A DNA stretch of 64,000 bases from JACDBZ01 sp036262075 (GTDB lineage Bacteria; Chloroflexota; Limnocylindria; QHBO01), in assembly GCA_036262075.1 (NCBI GenBank), contig DATAJO010000004.1, forward strand, positions 1 to 64,000. Reading direction: 5' to 3'. Each line of letters starts with the position of its first letter. Position 1 is the first letter of the stretch. Shown piece after piece: positions 14,107 through 23,345 of this stretch. Both the position numbers and the translations under genes were made by a program. The notes under the pieces are model-generated. The model did no database searches. It was not told where the DNA came from and worked only from the letters and a program-made list of their open reading frames with translations.

Positions 14107-15534
14107 CTACGGCCGGGTGCCGGTGGCGGCCGGGCCCTCCTCCGCGACCCGTTGCGGGGGTGCGGTCGCCCGCGCAGGAGTCCGCCGCGCCTCCTCGGCC
14201 ATGGTCGAGTCGTCGAGCTGGATGACGCCGAGCGGCCCGCGCTTGCCTGCCGAGTGGAGGGCCCAGGCGAAGAGCGCCACGACGATCGCCGACAGCAGCG
14301 CGCCGATGAGGAACGCGGCCGGCGTGCCCCACGCCTCGGCCACGCCACCGGCGAACAGCCCGCCGATCGGCGCGGAGGCGGCGAAGACCATGACGTACAG
14401 GCTCATGACCCGGCCGCGCAGCGCATCGGACACGTTGGCCTGCACGGTGGCGTTGATCGTGTTGACCATGAGCATGCTGAAGTAGCCGACCCCGGCGACG
14501 AGGATGGCCACCGGCAGGACGGTGCGCACGATGCCGATGCCGGCAAGCAGCAGGCAGAACACCGCTCCCCCGCCGATCATGAGCGGCAGGACCCGCCGGC
14601 GCTGCATGACCGCCAGGGTCATCGATCCGGCCAGGGAGCCGACGCCCATCGCGGCATACAGGGCGCCGTAGCCCTCGGCGCCGAGCTTGAGAACCTCCTG
14701 GGCGAACAGCGGCAGCAGGATCTGGAAGTTGAAGCCGAACGAGGCGATGCCGCCGAGGAGGATGAGGCACCACAGCACGAGCGGCGTGCGCAGGGCGTAG
14801 GCGAATCCCTCTCGCAGGCTGTGGAGCACCGGCGGATGGCGCTCGGGCTGGACGCTGCGCCGGATCTGGGCCGGATCCATCATCAGCAGCCCGGCGACGA
14901 CGGCGCCGAACGTCAGCGTGTTGACCGCGAAGTTCACCGCGATGCCGGCCATCGCCGACCCGGTGGCCGCCGTGCCGATGGCGATGATGATGCCGGCCGC
15001 GGCGGGGCCGACCACGCGGGCCGAGTTGAAGGCCATCGAGTTCAGCGCGATCGCGTTCGGGAGGATGTGGCGCGGCACGAGGTCGGCGGCGAGCGCCTGG
15101 CGGGTCGGCATCTCGACGGCGTTGACGAAGCCGCGCGCCAGGCCGAGGACCATGACCATCCAGATCTCGGCCACGCCGGTCGCCGCCAGCAGGAACAGGA
15201 CGAACGCCTGGATGGCCGATCCGATCTGTGCGCCGATGAGCGCCTTGCGCTTGTCGACCCGGTCGGCGACGACGCCGCCGAACGGCGCGAGCACGGTGGC
15301 CGGCAGGAACTCGAGGGCCGCCACGACGCCGAGCTGGAGCGGCGAGCCGCCGAGGGCGAGGACGAGCCACGGCAGGCTGACCTGCTGCATCCACGTCCCG
15401 ACCAGGCTGACCACCTGGCCGCTCCAGTACAGCCGGTAGTTGCGGACCTTGAGCGCCGAGAAGCCGCGGGCGATCCCGCCCACGGCCCGCGGGCCGAGGC
15501 CACGGGGCGCGGCCGGCAGCGGCTGGTCAGCCAT
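14107..15534 (-). CDS. MFS transporter (EntS/MFS_3-like), second of a tandem pair
   Basis: A 475-residue 12-helix major facilitator protein. It opens LKVRNYRLYWSGQVVSLVGTWMQ, the usual MFS_3 N terminus, with FGGVVADRVDKRKAL as the loop 2-3 signature, and ends in a basic/Pro-rich cytosolic tail. MFS_3 members export siderophores, macrolides and other drugs. It is similar along its length to the neighbour 51 bp upstream (shared ADRVDKR, MVNTIN.T and LRGRVMSLY blocks), indicating tandem duplication. Confidence 0.85.
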   Translation of the reverse strand: MADQPLPAAPRGLGPRAVGGIARGFSALKVRNYRLYWSGQVVSLVGTWMQQVSLPWLVLALGGSPLQLGVVAALEFLPATVLAPFGGVVADRVDKRKALIGAQIGSAIQAFVLFLLAATGVAEIWMVMVLGLARGFVNAVEMPTRQALAADLVPRHILPNAIALNSMAFNSARVVGPAAAGIIIAIGTAATGSAMAGIAVNFAVNTLTFGAVVAGLLMMDPAQIRRSVQPERHPPVLHSLREGFAYALRTPLVLWCLILLGGIASFGFNFQILLPLFAQEVLKLGAEGYGALYAAMGVGSLAGSMTLAVMQRRRVLPLMIGGGAVFCLLLAGIGIVRTVLPVAILVAGVGYFSMLMVNTINATVQANVSDALRGRVMSLYVMVFAASAPIGGLFAGGVAEAWGTPAAFLIGALLSAIVVALFAWALHSAGKRGPLGVIQLDDSTMAEEARRTPARATAPPQRVAEEGPAATGTRP

Positions 15535-15585
15535 GGTGGAGGGGCGGCCGGCGAACGGGCATGGTCGTCATCGGCTCCGCAGGCC

Positions 15586-17010
15586 TCATGCCGCCGAGCG
15601 GATCTCCCGGCGCTCCGGCCGAACCGGTGCGCTCTCCCCCACCGCGGGCGCCCCGACCGTCTCGACCGTCTCGAGCGTCTCGAGGTCCGGCAGCCGAGCG
15701 CCGCGCAGGCGCGTCGCGACGACGATGAGCACGACGCTCGCCGCGGCCGCGCCGATGCTGAAGGCGGCCCCCGGCCCGAAGGCCTGGGCCAGGCTGCCGG
15801 CGAGCAGCCCGCCGATCGGCGCGGAGCCGGCGAACACGGTCACGTACAGGGACATCACCCTGCCGCGGAGCGCGTCGGGGACGCTGTTCTGGACCGTGAC
15901 GTTGATCGTGTTGACCATCATCATCTGCGCGAAGCCGATGCCGACCACGATCGCGAAGGCCGGAAGGGCGGACCCTACCAGCCCGAGGGCGAACGCGAAC
16001 GCCAGGAACGCCGCGCCGCCGCCGAGGATGAGCTTCACGAGCGGCCGCTGGCTCGTCGCGAAGGCGAGCGTCAGCGATCCGGCCAGCGACCCGGCGCCCA
16101 TCGTCGCGAACAGCGCCCCGTAGCCGCCGGAGTCGAGCCCGACCGCGTCGCGCGCGTAGAGCGGCAGGAGCGTCTGGAAGTTCATCGCCAGTGCCGCGAC
16201 CCCGCCGAGCAGGACGAGCGGCCACAGCACGGTGGGCGTGCGCCGCGCGTACCGGAATCCCTCGCCCAGGCTGGCGCGGATCGACGGGAACTGCGCCGGG
16301 CGCTCGATGCGGTTGAGGTCCGCGTTGCGGATCCGCCACACGCCGTAGAGGACGGAGAGGTAGCTGATGGCGTTGATGCCGAAGTTCGTCGCGACGCCGA
16401 AGGCGGCGATCGTCACGCCGGCGATCGCCGGGCCGACGACGCGCGACAGGTTGAACGCGGTCGAGGACAGCGCGATGGCGTTGACGAGGTCGTCGCGCGG
16501 CACGAGCTCAGCGACGAACGCCTGGCGCACGGGCATCTCGATCGCGTTCACGAACCCCGCGACGAGGGCGAGCAGGTAGACGTGCCAGATCTCGACCACG
16601 CCGGTGACGGCCAGCACGAACAGCGTCGTGGCCTGGAGCATTGCAACAGCGTTGACGATCAGGAGCGTCCTGCGCTTGTCGACGCGATCGGCGAGCACGC
16701 CGCCGAGCGGGGCGAGGACCATGGACGGGCCGAACATGAACGCCATCACGATGCCGAGCTGGAGCGGCGAGCCGCCGAGCTGGAGGACGAGCCAGGGCAG
16801 CGCCACGGACTGCATCCAGGCCCCGACCAGCGAGCCGATCTGGCCGAACCAGTAGCGGCGGTAGTTCGGATGACGCATCGCAACGAAGCCGCGCGCGAAG
16901 CCGCCGCGACGGGCACGACCCAACGGCGCCGCCCCGGAAGGGCGGCGCTCGGAACGCAGCATGGGAGGCATCGCGCGGCCGAGCCGGCGCGACAGGTCGA
17001 CGAGGGTCAT
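15586..17010 (-). CDS. MFS transporter (EntS/MFS_3-like), first of a tandem pair
   Basis: A 474-residue 12-helix exporter, paralogous to the next gene. After a short basic N terminus come HPNYRRYWFGQIGSLVGAWMQ, LGGVLADRVDKRRTL and LRGRVMSLYVTVFAGSAPIGGLLAG. The substrate is unknown. Its ATG is preceded within 3-17 nt by the palindrome GTTAGCAATGTTAAC and has no Shine-Dalgarno, so bound repressor would cover the start region. A start at the internal Met15 or Met18 is possible if the palindrome lies over the promoter. Confidence 0.84.
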   Translation of the reverse strand: MTLVDLSRRLGRAMPPMLRSERRPSGAAPLGRARRGGFARGFVAMRHPNYRRYWFGQIGSLVGAWMQSVALPWLVLQLGGSPLQLGIVMAFMFGPSMVLAPLGGVLADRVDKRRTLLIVNAVAMLQATTLFVLAVTGVVEIWHVYLLALVAGFVNAIEMPVRQAFVAELVPRDDLVNAIALSSTAFNLSRVVGPAIAGVTIAAFGVATNFGINAISYLSVLYGVWRIRNADLNRIERPAQFPSIRASLGEGFRYARRTPTVLWPLVLLGGVAALAMNFQTLLPLYARDAVGLDSGGYGALFATMGAGSLAGSLTLAFATSQRPLVKLILGGGAAFLAFAFALGLVGSALPAFAIVVGIGFAQMMMVNTINVTVQNSVPDALRGRVMSLYVTVFAGSAPIGGLLAGSLAQAFGPGAAFSIGAAAASVVLIVVATRLRGARLPDLETLETVETVGAPAVGESAPVRPERREIRSAA

Positions 17011-17012
17011 TC

Positions 17013-17027
17013 GTTAGCAATGTTAAC
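17013..17027. promoter_or_regulatory. Candidate MarR-type operator palindrome
   Basis: GTTAGCAATGTTAAC matches its own reverse complement at 12 of 15 positions and is markedly AT-rich in a 70% GC region. It lies 3-17 nt upstream of the first MFS gene. MarR sites commonly have this size and TTA/TAA-flanked form. Assignment to the MarR gene at 13522 is inference. Confidence 0.45.
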
Positions 17028-17120
17028 AAATGTCCGCGCCCCACGCCAGTGGCCCGAATGGCGCAGCCCATGGCCCATCCGGCGGCTCATCCGGGGTCCC
17101 GGACGCCTCGCATCGGTGGC

Positions 17121-18356
17121 ATGATGGGAAGCACGACCGACCGAGCAGGCGACCAGCACCGTCCCGGCGCCGTGCGAAGGGTTCGGCGCCTTCGCCGGCC
17201 GCCCAGGCTTCGTGCGCCCGTGACCGCGTTGCTCGTCACGCTCCTCGCCTTCACCGCTCCCGGTGCTGCGCTCGCGCCCCTCGGGGCCATCGAGCCCGCG
17301 GCCGTCGCCTCGCCGCTGACCGCGCTCCTCGTCCCCGAGCGCCATCCACCGCTCGCCGGCACCTCGACCCCTCGACCGGCGGCCCGGGCCGTCGACGAGG
17401 AGGCATTCCAGGCGGCGCTCGACGAGGCCCGCGAGCGGGAAGGCGCGTTCGGCGTCACGTTCGCGCTCATCCACGATGGCTCGGTGGCCTGGGTCGGCGC
17501 CAGCGGCACGACGCGCGACAAGCGGCCGATGGCGGTCGACGAGCCGATGGTCATCGGCAGCGTCACGAAGACGTTCGTGGCCACGATCGTCCTCGAGCTC
17601 GTCGCCGAGGGCCGCATCGGGCTCGACGATTCGGTCCGCACCCACCTGCCGGGGCTCCGCAGCATCGACCGCGACATCACCGTCGAGCAGCTCCTCGACC
17701 ACACGAGCGGCCTGGCCGACGTGTTCAACGAGCGGACCCGGGTGGCGCTCGAGACCGATCCGGACCGCGCGTGGAGCCCGAACCAGGTCCTCCGCGCCGT
17801 GGCCGAGCCCTGGTACGAGCCGGGCGAGGGCTGGGCCTACAGCAACACGAACTACCTGCTGCTCACGCTCATCGCCGAGGAGGTCACCGGCCAGCCGCTC
17901 GAGGAGCTGGTGGCACAGCGGATCACCGGACCGCTGGGGCTGGATGCGACCAGCGTGCTGACCGGCGCGCCGGGCGAGGCCCTCAGCCCGGCGTGGTCGA
18001 CGATGTTCCGCGGCTCGGGCGCCATGGTCTCGACCGCGCCCGACGTCGCGCGCTGGGGCGAGGCGCTGTACGCCGGGACCGTCCTCCGGCCGACGCAGCG
18101 CCTCGCCATGCTCGACGTCAACCGCGACGACTACGGGCTCGGCGTCCAGCGCATCGAGATCGCCGGCGTCACCGGCTACGGGCACACCGGCCTGCTGAAC
18201 ACGAACACGACGCTCCTGATCCACGTCCCCTCGCGGGACCTGACGATCGCGATGCTCGTGAACCGCGCCCGGGTCGACCTCGACCTCATGCTCCGGGCCC
18301 ACCCCGCGCCCGGCGAGCCGTCGCTCATCGACCTCGCGCTGGCGCTGACCCGCTAG
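17121..18356 (+). CDS. Secreted serine hydrolase, beta-lactamase/PBP-like (class C fold)
   Basis: A 411-residue protein with a basic N terminus and a signal sequence (VTALLVTLLAFTAPGAALA). The beta-lactamase-family triad follows: SVTK at 147-150 (nucleophile Ser and Lys), YSN at about 240 and HTG at about 355 in place of KTG. Family members are D-Ala-D-Ala peptidases, esterases or lactamases acting outside the membrane. The start is chosen at tandem ATGs 17121/17124; an ATG at 17049 would only lengthen the leader. Substrate unknown. No partner gene. Confidence 0.82.
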   Translation: MMGSTTDRAGDQHRPGAVRRVRRLRRPPRLRAPVTALLVTLLAFTAPGAALAPLGAIEPAAVASPLTALLVPERHPPLAGTSTPRPAARAVDEEAFQAALDEAREREGAFGVTFALIHDGSVAWVGASGTTRDKRPMAVDEPMVIGSVTKTFVATIVLELVAEGRIGLDDSVRTHLPGLRSIDRDITVEQLLDHTSGLADVFNERTRVALETDPDRAWSPNQVLRAVAEPWYEPGEGWAYSNTNYLLLTLIAEEVTGQPLEELVAQRITGPLGLDATSVLTGAPGEALSPAWSTMFRGSGAMVSTAPDVARWGEALYAGTVLRPTQRLAMLDVNRDDYGLGVQRIEIAGVTGYGHTGLLNTNTTLLIHVPSRDLTIAMLVNRARVDLDLMLRAHPAPGEPSLIDLALALTR

Positions 18357-18627
18357 GCGCCGAGGCGGACCCGGGGGCGTCGGTACCCGACGAGCGGCGG
18401 ATCGGGGAGCCGGCGCGCCGAGGAGCCCGGAAACGGTGCGGCGAGCCGAAGGCGTATCGGCGTTTCAGCGGTCGTCGGGCGGTCGGTGAACCGCAAGATG
18501 GCGGTCGGACGGGCCGGATGGCCGGCCGCACGTCGCAGAACGGCGGTTGAGGCGCCCATACGTCTGCCGGAAGCCGCATCGGCCCTCCGAGCCTCAGCGA
18601 ACCGGCCGGGTGCCCGTCAGGTGAGCC
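18357..18627. other. Intergenic region with diverged repeat blocks
   Basis: No reading frame of gene quality is visible in these 271 bp between two gene 3' ends. TCAGCGGTCGT (18465-18475) and GGTTGAGGCGCC (18545-18556) recur, with one base change and different spacing, in the gap at 34843-35028, suggesting a diverged dispersed element. I see no canonical terminator. Confidence 0.4.
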
Positions 18628-20313
18628 TCAGCCGGTCGGGGACGGGACGTTCAGCAGGATGTCGCGCAGGATCGGCATCGGCGGCGTGCCGTGGCTCAGG
18701 CAGGACTCGAGGAAGGCCTTGCGGTCGAAGGCGTCGCCCTGGCGGCGTCGCGCCTCCCGCTCGAGATCGGTGAACTCCTGGAAGCCTAGGAAGTAGGAGC
18801 ACAGCTGCGTCGACGACAGCCGCGCCCGGTTCCACTTCTCGGATGCCTCCGACCGCTCCTGGAAGCCGCCGTCGACCATCATCGACATCGCCTCCTCCTG
18901 GGTCATGTCGCCGGTGTGGATGCGGATGTCCATGAGTGTGTTCGTCGTGGCGCGCAGGAAGTACTTCCAGTGCGCGAGCATGAGCGCCGGGTCATCGGCG
19001 CCGTAGCCGGCGTCCATCATCACCTGGGTCACGTACACCGCCCAGCCCTCGGCGAACACGCCGGAGCCGAAGACGGCTCGCGCCAGCGAGTCGCATCGGT
19101 TCGACCAGGCCAGCTGGAGGTAGTGCCCCGGAACCGCTTCGTGGATGGTCAGGATGCGGAGGGCGCGCGCGTTGTTCTCGCGCAGCATCGACTCGACCTG
19201 CTCATCGGTCCACGACTCGGGCGGCGGCGTGATGGCGAAGAAGCTGTCGAGCCCGCGATCGAGCGGCCCGGGCGGGATGAGCATCGCGCCGCCGAAGGCG
19301 CGCAGGAACGGCGGGGTCCAGATGATCTGGAGCGGCTCGTCGGCGAGGCCGATGAGGTCGCGCTCGCGGATGAAGGCCTCGATGCGCCGATGCTCCTCGC
19401 GGCAGAAGTCGAGCAGCTCATCGGCCATCGGGTGGTCGCGACCGATGGCGTCGAGCACGCGCCGGGTGAGCTGGTCCGGGTCGTCGGGCATCGGCTCATC
19501 GGCCCCGACCCAGTCGGCCCACAGCTCGCGTGCCAGGCGCAGCATCTCGGCGCGCACCTCGCGGAACGTGGCCTCGGCGCGCTGCTCGAGCTCGGCCGGC
19601 GTGATCGTGGCCTTGAGGACGTGGTGGAACTTGCGCTCGAACAGGTCGCGGCCGAGGCGGAAGTCACCCTCGGCGGTCGGCAGCAGGTCGTCGCGCATCC
19701 AGGCCACGAAGGCGTCGACGGCGGCGATCGCCGGCTCCGCCGCGGCACTCACGCGGGCCTTCGTCGCCTCGTCGGCGTCGGCGGCCATCTCGACCGCGGT
19801 GCGGCACAGGTCGGCGACGCCCGGCATCGTGTCGATCGCCTTCTCGACGTGGAAGCGGGCGACGTCGCGCCCGCGACCCGAGGTCAGGTTCGCGCGCGCC
19901 GCGTCGAGCGTCGCCGGGATGCCCTCCATCCTGCCTGCCGCGCTCGCCAGCCGCGTCTCGAGCGGGGCGAACTCGCGCGACAGGAGGCTAAACAGCCCAC
20001 CGCCGAGCAGGTACGTGTAGACGATCGGGCTCCACGATGATTCATCGAGCTCCTCGTCGTCGAAGCGCAGCTCGTCGATCGTCATGAGCAGCACGCGCCG
20101 ATCGATCTCCTCCTCGCGGGCGAGCCCGTCGAGCGCCTCGAGTCGGGCGCGCGCATCGGCCAGCCAGGCGAGCCGCTCGGCGCTGCCGGCCTCGGTCAGG
20201 TCCGGCCATCGGTCGTCGTGCTCGTGGTTGCCCGCCTCGGTGGCGTGGACCGGGTAGAGCCGGAAGAAGCCGGCGAAGAAGGCGTCCTGCGCCTCGGCGA
20301 AGCTCGATGTCAT
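18628..20313 (-). CDS. DUF885 family protein (putative metal-dependent peptidase)
   Basis: A 561-residue protein with the DUF885 signature HEAVPGHYLQLAWSN near residue 390, a HExxxGH-type zinc site also found in M3-like peptidases, plus GWAVYVTQVMMDAGY further on. No signal peptide. The activity of most DUF885 proteins is untested; peptidase or carboxypeptidase is the usual prediction. ATG 20313 is preferred because CACCAT lies 7 nt upstream, a weak form of the local leaderless pattern. A paralogue is at 29836-31467. Confidence 0.83.
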   Translation of the reverse strand: MTSSFAEAQDAFFAGFFRLYPVHATEAGNHEHDDRWPDLTEAGSAERLAWLADARARLEALDGLAREEEIDRRVLLMTIDELRFDDEELDESSWSPIVYTYLLGGGLFSLLSREFAPLETRLASAAGRMEGIPATLDAARANLTSGRGRDVARFHVEKAIDTMPGVADLCRTAVEMAADADEATKARVSAAAEPAIAAVDAFVAWMRDDLLPTAEGDFRLGRDLFERKFHHVLKATITPAELEQRAEATFREVRAEMLRLARELWADWVGADEPMPDDPDQLTRRVLDAIGRDHPMADELLDFCREEHRRIEAFIRERDLIGLADEPLQIIWTPPFLRAFGGAMLIPPGPLDRGLDSFFAITPPPESWTDEQVESMLRENNARALRILTIHEAVPGHYLQLAWSNRCDSLARAVFGSGVFAEGWAVYVTQVMMDAGYGADDPALMLAHWKYFLRATTNTLMDIRIHTGDMTQEEAMSMMVDGGFQERSEASEKWNRARLSSTQLCSYFLGFQEFTDLEREARRRQGDAFDRKAFLESCLSHGTPPMPILRDILLNVPSPTG

Positions 20314-20365
20314 GGCGCACATGGTGCCACGCGCACGAGCTCCGACCGAGGACGCGGGCGCTGCC

Positions 20366-21583
20366 CTAATCGGCGGTTGCGATCCGGATTGACTCCACGA
20401 TCCCGTCGAGCGTGGCGAGGTCCGCCTCGCTCGTCCCCGAGAAGTGGAAGGCGTCGATGACGAGTCGCTCGCCGTCGACGTCGACGATGTACAGGTCGAA
20501 CACCTGGCCCGCGGCCCAGCCATACACCTGGCCCTGTCGCGCATCCTCGAACAGGTAGAAGGCCGGCCCCTCACGGCCGCGCGACTCCAGCTCGGCATCC
20601 TCGGGAATCGCCACCGTGATGTGGGTCGCGGGATACCCGCCGATGACGGCCTCGGTCGGGTCCGATGCGATCCAGGCGTCCTGCGCCACGATCGCGGCCA
20701 CGAGGTCGGCGACCGTCGGGCCCACCGGCGGATCCTGCACGCCGGCACTCAGCGACGATGGATCGGCGTACAGGTTCGCGACGGTGAAGAAGCGGATCCC
20801 GGTACCGCCCGGCGGGTCGATCCCGTCCGGACCGTAGAGGGCCCATCCGTCCGAGAGAACCCAGCCGGATGGCGTGGCCGCCGACACGGCGCGCGGAATC
20901 CCCGCCTCGATGGCGTGTCGCTCGGCGGCCGCTTCGGCCCCCGGCAGATGCACCTCGCCATCGATGGGCTCGAGGAACGTCCACGCATCGTCCGGGATGA
21001 GCTCGAGCTGCGCGGCGCAATCCTCGGACGACGGCTCGAACCAGAGGGTCGCCTCCACCGCATCGCCCGGCTGGAGGAGGACGGCTGCCCACGTGCCGGC
21101 GGTCGTTTCGGCGTGGGTGGACTCGGCGACCCGTCCACCGATGATGAGCAGCCCGTCGGTCGTCGTGGTGGCGCACTCGAGGTCGACGGTGAAGGCGCCG
21201 CTCTCGTCGGCGACGTGCATCGTGCCCGACACGGCGGCTCCCGCGCGCTGAGCGTCGAGCTCGACGGCCGCGCCCTGTACCGTGAACGCGCCCTCCGCCA
21301 ATGGCGTCGAGGCCGGGCTCGAGGCCGTGGGCCCGCCGATGTCCGGCTTCCCGAGGTACGTGATACCGGCGAGGACGGCGAACGCCACGACGACCGCGGC
21401 GGCGCCGACCTTCATGGTCGTGTTCATCGTTGAGAGCCTCCACGCCGGCCAGCGACGGACGCGGCGCTGTGGGGTCGTGTCCAGCTGGTCGAGCACGGCG
21501 TCCAGGACTCGGTCCGCCGACTCGTGCTCGTCCACCCGCAGCCACGACCGGACGATGCGTGTGACGTCAGGCTCGGTGTTCAT
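20366..21583 (-). CDS. Anti-sigma-factor-like single-pass membrane protein
   Basis: A 405-residue protein coded immediately after an ECF sigma factor. About 50 cytosolic residues (short, with DRVLDAVLDQLDTTPQRRVRRWP) precede one helix at about 56-77 (VGAAAVVVAFAVLAGITYL) and a roughly 330-residue extracytoplasmic domain. The topology and TGATG coupling to the sigma gene make it the likely anti-sigma partner, although no zinc-binding HxxxCxxC motif is seen. The outer domain has beta-rich segments such as GWVLSDGWALYGPDG and may sense an envelope signal (inference). Confidence 0.68.
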   Translation of the reverse strand: MNTEPDVTRIVRSWLRVDEHESADRVLDAVLDQLDTTPQRRVRRWPAWRLSTMNTTMKVGAAAVVVAFAVLAGITYLGKPDIGGPTASSPASTPLAEGAFTVQGAAVELDAQRAGAAVSGTMHVADESGAFTVDLECATTTTDGLLIIGGRVAESTHAETTAGTWAAVLLQPGDAVEATLWFEPSSEDCAAQLELIPDDAWTFLEPIDGEVHLPGAEAAAERHAIEAGIPRAVSAATPSGWVLSDGWALYGPDGIDPPGGTGIRFFTVANLYADPSSLSAGVQDPPVGPTVADLVAAIVAQDAWIASDPTEAVIGGYPATHITVAIPEDAELESRGREGPAFYLFEDARQGQVYGWAAGQVFDLYIVDVDGERLVIDAFHFSGTSEADLATLDGIVESIRIATAD

Positions 21584-22128
21584 CACACCACCTCCCGCTC
21601 GGTGGACCGAGCGTCGGCATCGAGCGCCGCGCGCAGCCCGCGCATCGCGTAGTGCAGTCGTGAGTGAGCCGTGCCGGCCGGAATGCCGAGGACGTCGGCA
21701 ACGCGGTCGATCGGCAGGTCGAGGTAGTGGCGAAGGACGACGACCGCTCGATGCTCGAGCGACAGCCGACGGAAGCCGCTCTCCAGCTGGTCACGATCGA
21801 CGATGGTGGTCAGGTCATCCGGTGCGGTCGGCTCGTCAGCCGGCAGCAGCCGGAGGGTCGGCGCCCAGCGCCGCTGCTTGCGACCCTCGGCGTAGCAGGC
21901 GCGCACGAGGAGCCGATACGACCAGGCCTCGAAGCGGGCCGGGTCGCGAAGCTGCGGAAGATCGCGCCAGATGCTCAGCAGCGCCTGCTGCGTTGCGTCT
22001 TCGGCCAGATCGAGATCACGCAGGATCCTGCGTGCCACGGCCAGATGGCGATCGGCGATCCCCGACGCAAGGACGGCGTACGCCTCCTTGTCGCCTCGCT
22101 GGGCTCGCACGACGAGATCGGTGTCCAT
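21583..22128 (-). CDS. ECF (sigma-70 family, group IV) RNA polymerase sigma factor
   Basis: A 181-residue protein with region 2 (AVARRILRDLDLAEDATQQALLSIWRDLP) and region 4 (LSLEHRAVVVLRHYLDLPIDRVADVLGIPAGTAHSRLHYA), the two DNA- and core-binding parts of extracytoplasmic-function sigma factors. A Shine-Dalgarno-like GGAAGAGG precedes the ATG by 3 nt. A perfect 9-bp-arm hairpin and the palindrome CATACGGTATG lie 19-53 nt upstream. The stop codon shares a base with the next gene's start, the usual arrangement for a sigma/anti-sigma pair. Confidence 0.9.
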   Translation of the reverse strand: MDTDLVVRAQRGDKEAYAVLASGIADRHLAVARRILRDLDLAEDATQQALLSIWRDLPQLRDPARFEAWSYRLLVRACYAEGRKQRRWAPTLRLLPADEPTAPDDLTTIVDRDQLESGFRRLSLEHRAVVVLRHYLDLPIDRVADVLGIPAGTAHSRLHYAMRGLRAALDADARSTEREVV

Positions 22129-22146
22129 CGGCCTCTTCCGCTCGGC

Positions 22147-22181
22147 CGCATCGGTTCAGACCGATGCGCTCATACGGTATG
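22147..22181. repeat. Perfect hairpin and adjacent short palindrome in the sigma-factor upstream region
   Basis: CGCATCGGT at 22147-22155 pairs with ACCGATGCG at 22160-22168 around a 4-nt loop. CATAC-G-GTATG follows at 22171-22181. Together they fill the space directly upstream of the ECF sigma gene and could be a leader hairpin plus promoter or operator dyad. Confidence 0.55.
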
Positions 22182-22218
22182 GGCTGCGCAGGCTCGCGAA
22201 CCTTCAAACAACGCGAAC

Positions 22219-22244
22219 GGGCGGTGGCCCGGAGGCCACCGCCC
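22219..22244 (-). terminator. Hairpin terminator after the secreted PD40 protein gene
   Basis: GGGCGGTGGCC (22219-22229) pairs perfectly with GGCCACCGCCC (22234-22244) around a 4-nt loop. Read on the minus strand it is followed by a moderately T-rich stretch (GTTCGCGTTGTTTG). It lies 24 bp beyond the stop of the PD40 gene. Confidence 0.65.
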
Positions 22245-22267
22245 GCGTGCTGGCTGCGTTGACGGTG

Positions 22268-23197
22268 TCAGCGTGGTCCGGTCAGCTGCACGCGCTCGCT
22301 GACCCAGATGTCGCCGAGGCGACCGAAGTGCAGGCGCTGGCCGTCGGCGGAGAGCGACGGTCGCGACTCCGCCGCGGTCGTGTTGACGTTCGATCCGAGG
22401 AGGACCGGCGCGGACCACGCCTGGTCCGTGCTGGCGCGGGTCGCGACGTAGACGTCGAGTCCGCCGACGCCCGGCCGATCGCTGACGAACACGATCTCCC
22501 GGCCGTCACGGCTGACGTTCGGCATCTGGTCGTTGAAGCCCGCGGTGTTCAGCTCCGCCACCGGCGTTCCGACGGTGAACGTCCCGTCCGACCGCATCTG
22601 GCTGACGTAGACGTCCTGGAGCCCACCCGCGCCGGGTCGCGAGTAGAAGAGCATCGTCCCCTGGGCGGTCTCCACGAGCGAGGGGCTGAACTCCCCGCCC
22701 GCGCTGTTCGGGCCGGCACCCGTCGCCGCGCACCCGAGGTTCGTCGGCGTCAGCCACCCCTTCGCCGGGTGGTTCCGGGTCAGATAGATGTCGCCGGCAC
22801 CACAGGCCCCGGCGATCGCCCGCGCCGATACGAACAGCAGGCGATTCCCGGTCAGCGGCGTCGGGCAGAAGTCCGCGGCCGTCGAGTTCACCGGGGTCGG
22901 AAGCCGGACCGCCGCGCCGAAGTCGTCGTCCTTCGAGGCGCGACGCGCGACGTAGATGTCGTTCGAGTCGGTCGCGCCGCCGATCGGGTCGCGGTTCGAC
23001 GCGAGGTAGAGCTCGAGGCCGTTCGGCGACTCGATCGGGCAGCCGTCGGCAACGGTGCTGTTGACGTTCGGCTCGATGACTGCCAGGCCCCAGTCGCCGA
23101 ACTGGTGTGCCCCGGCGACGCCGGGCAGGGCTAGCAGGGCCGTGGTGATGATGAGCACGATGGCTCGGGACCGGCGAAAGCCGGGTCTGCCGTTCAT
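22268..23197 (-). CDS. Secreted PD40/TolB-like beta-propeller protein
   Basis: A 309-residue protein with a signal peptide (IVLIITTALLALPGVAGAH, cleavage near residue 31) and four to five WD40-like PD40 blades. Recurring cores are GCPIESPNGLELYLASNR, FCPTPLTGNRLLFVSAR, VSRDGREIVFVSDRP and PSLSADGQRLHFG, each followed by xDIYVAxR-type strands. Such proteins usually bind peptides or polysaccharide outside the membrane; ligand unknown. ATG 23197 is chosen for its GGAGG 8 nt upstream. Confidence 0.75.
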   Translation of the reverse strand: MNGRPGFRRSRAIVLIITTALLALPGVAGAHQFGDWGLAVIEPNVNSTVADGCPIESPNGLELYLASNRDPIGGATDSNDIYVARRASKDDDFGAAVRLPTPVNSTAADFCPTPLTGNRLLFVSARAIAGACGAGDIYLTRNHPAKGWLTPTNLGCAATGAGPNSAGGEFSPSLVETAQGTMLFYSRPGAGGLQDVYVSQMRSDGTFTVGTPVAELNTAGFNDQMPNVSRDGREIVFVSDRPGVGGLDVYVATRASTDQAWSAPVLLGSNVNTTAAESRPSLSADGQRLHFGRLGDIWVSERVQLTGPR

Positions 23198-23345
23198 GGG
23201 TCGGGCCTCCATGCGGGACTGACGTTCAGTACCAACCGACAGCTGGTCCAGCCGAAACCGTGCTGCCCTCCTGCCCTGTCTGGGGCATCGGCCCGCCCAA
23301 AGGTTCAATTTTCGCCAGGGCATGCGCAGGTGCGAACATGCGGGC

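Noticed and set aside
14152..17124. A 990-codon open frame on the plus strand opposite the two MFS genes
   Set aside because: It is antisense to two clear transporter genes. Its product is an Arg/His/Asp/Gln-rich composition without domains, as expected from high-GC third-position bias.
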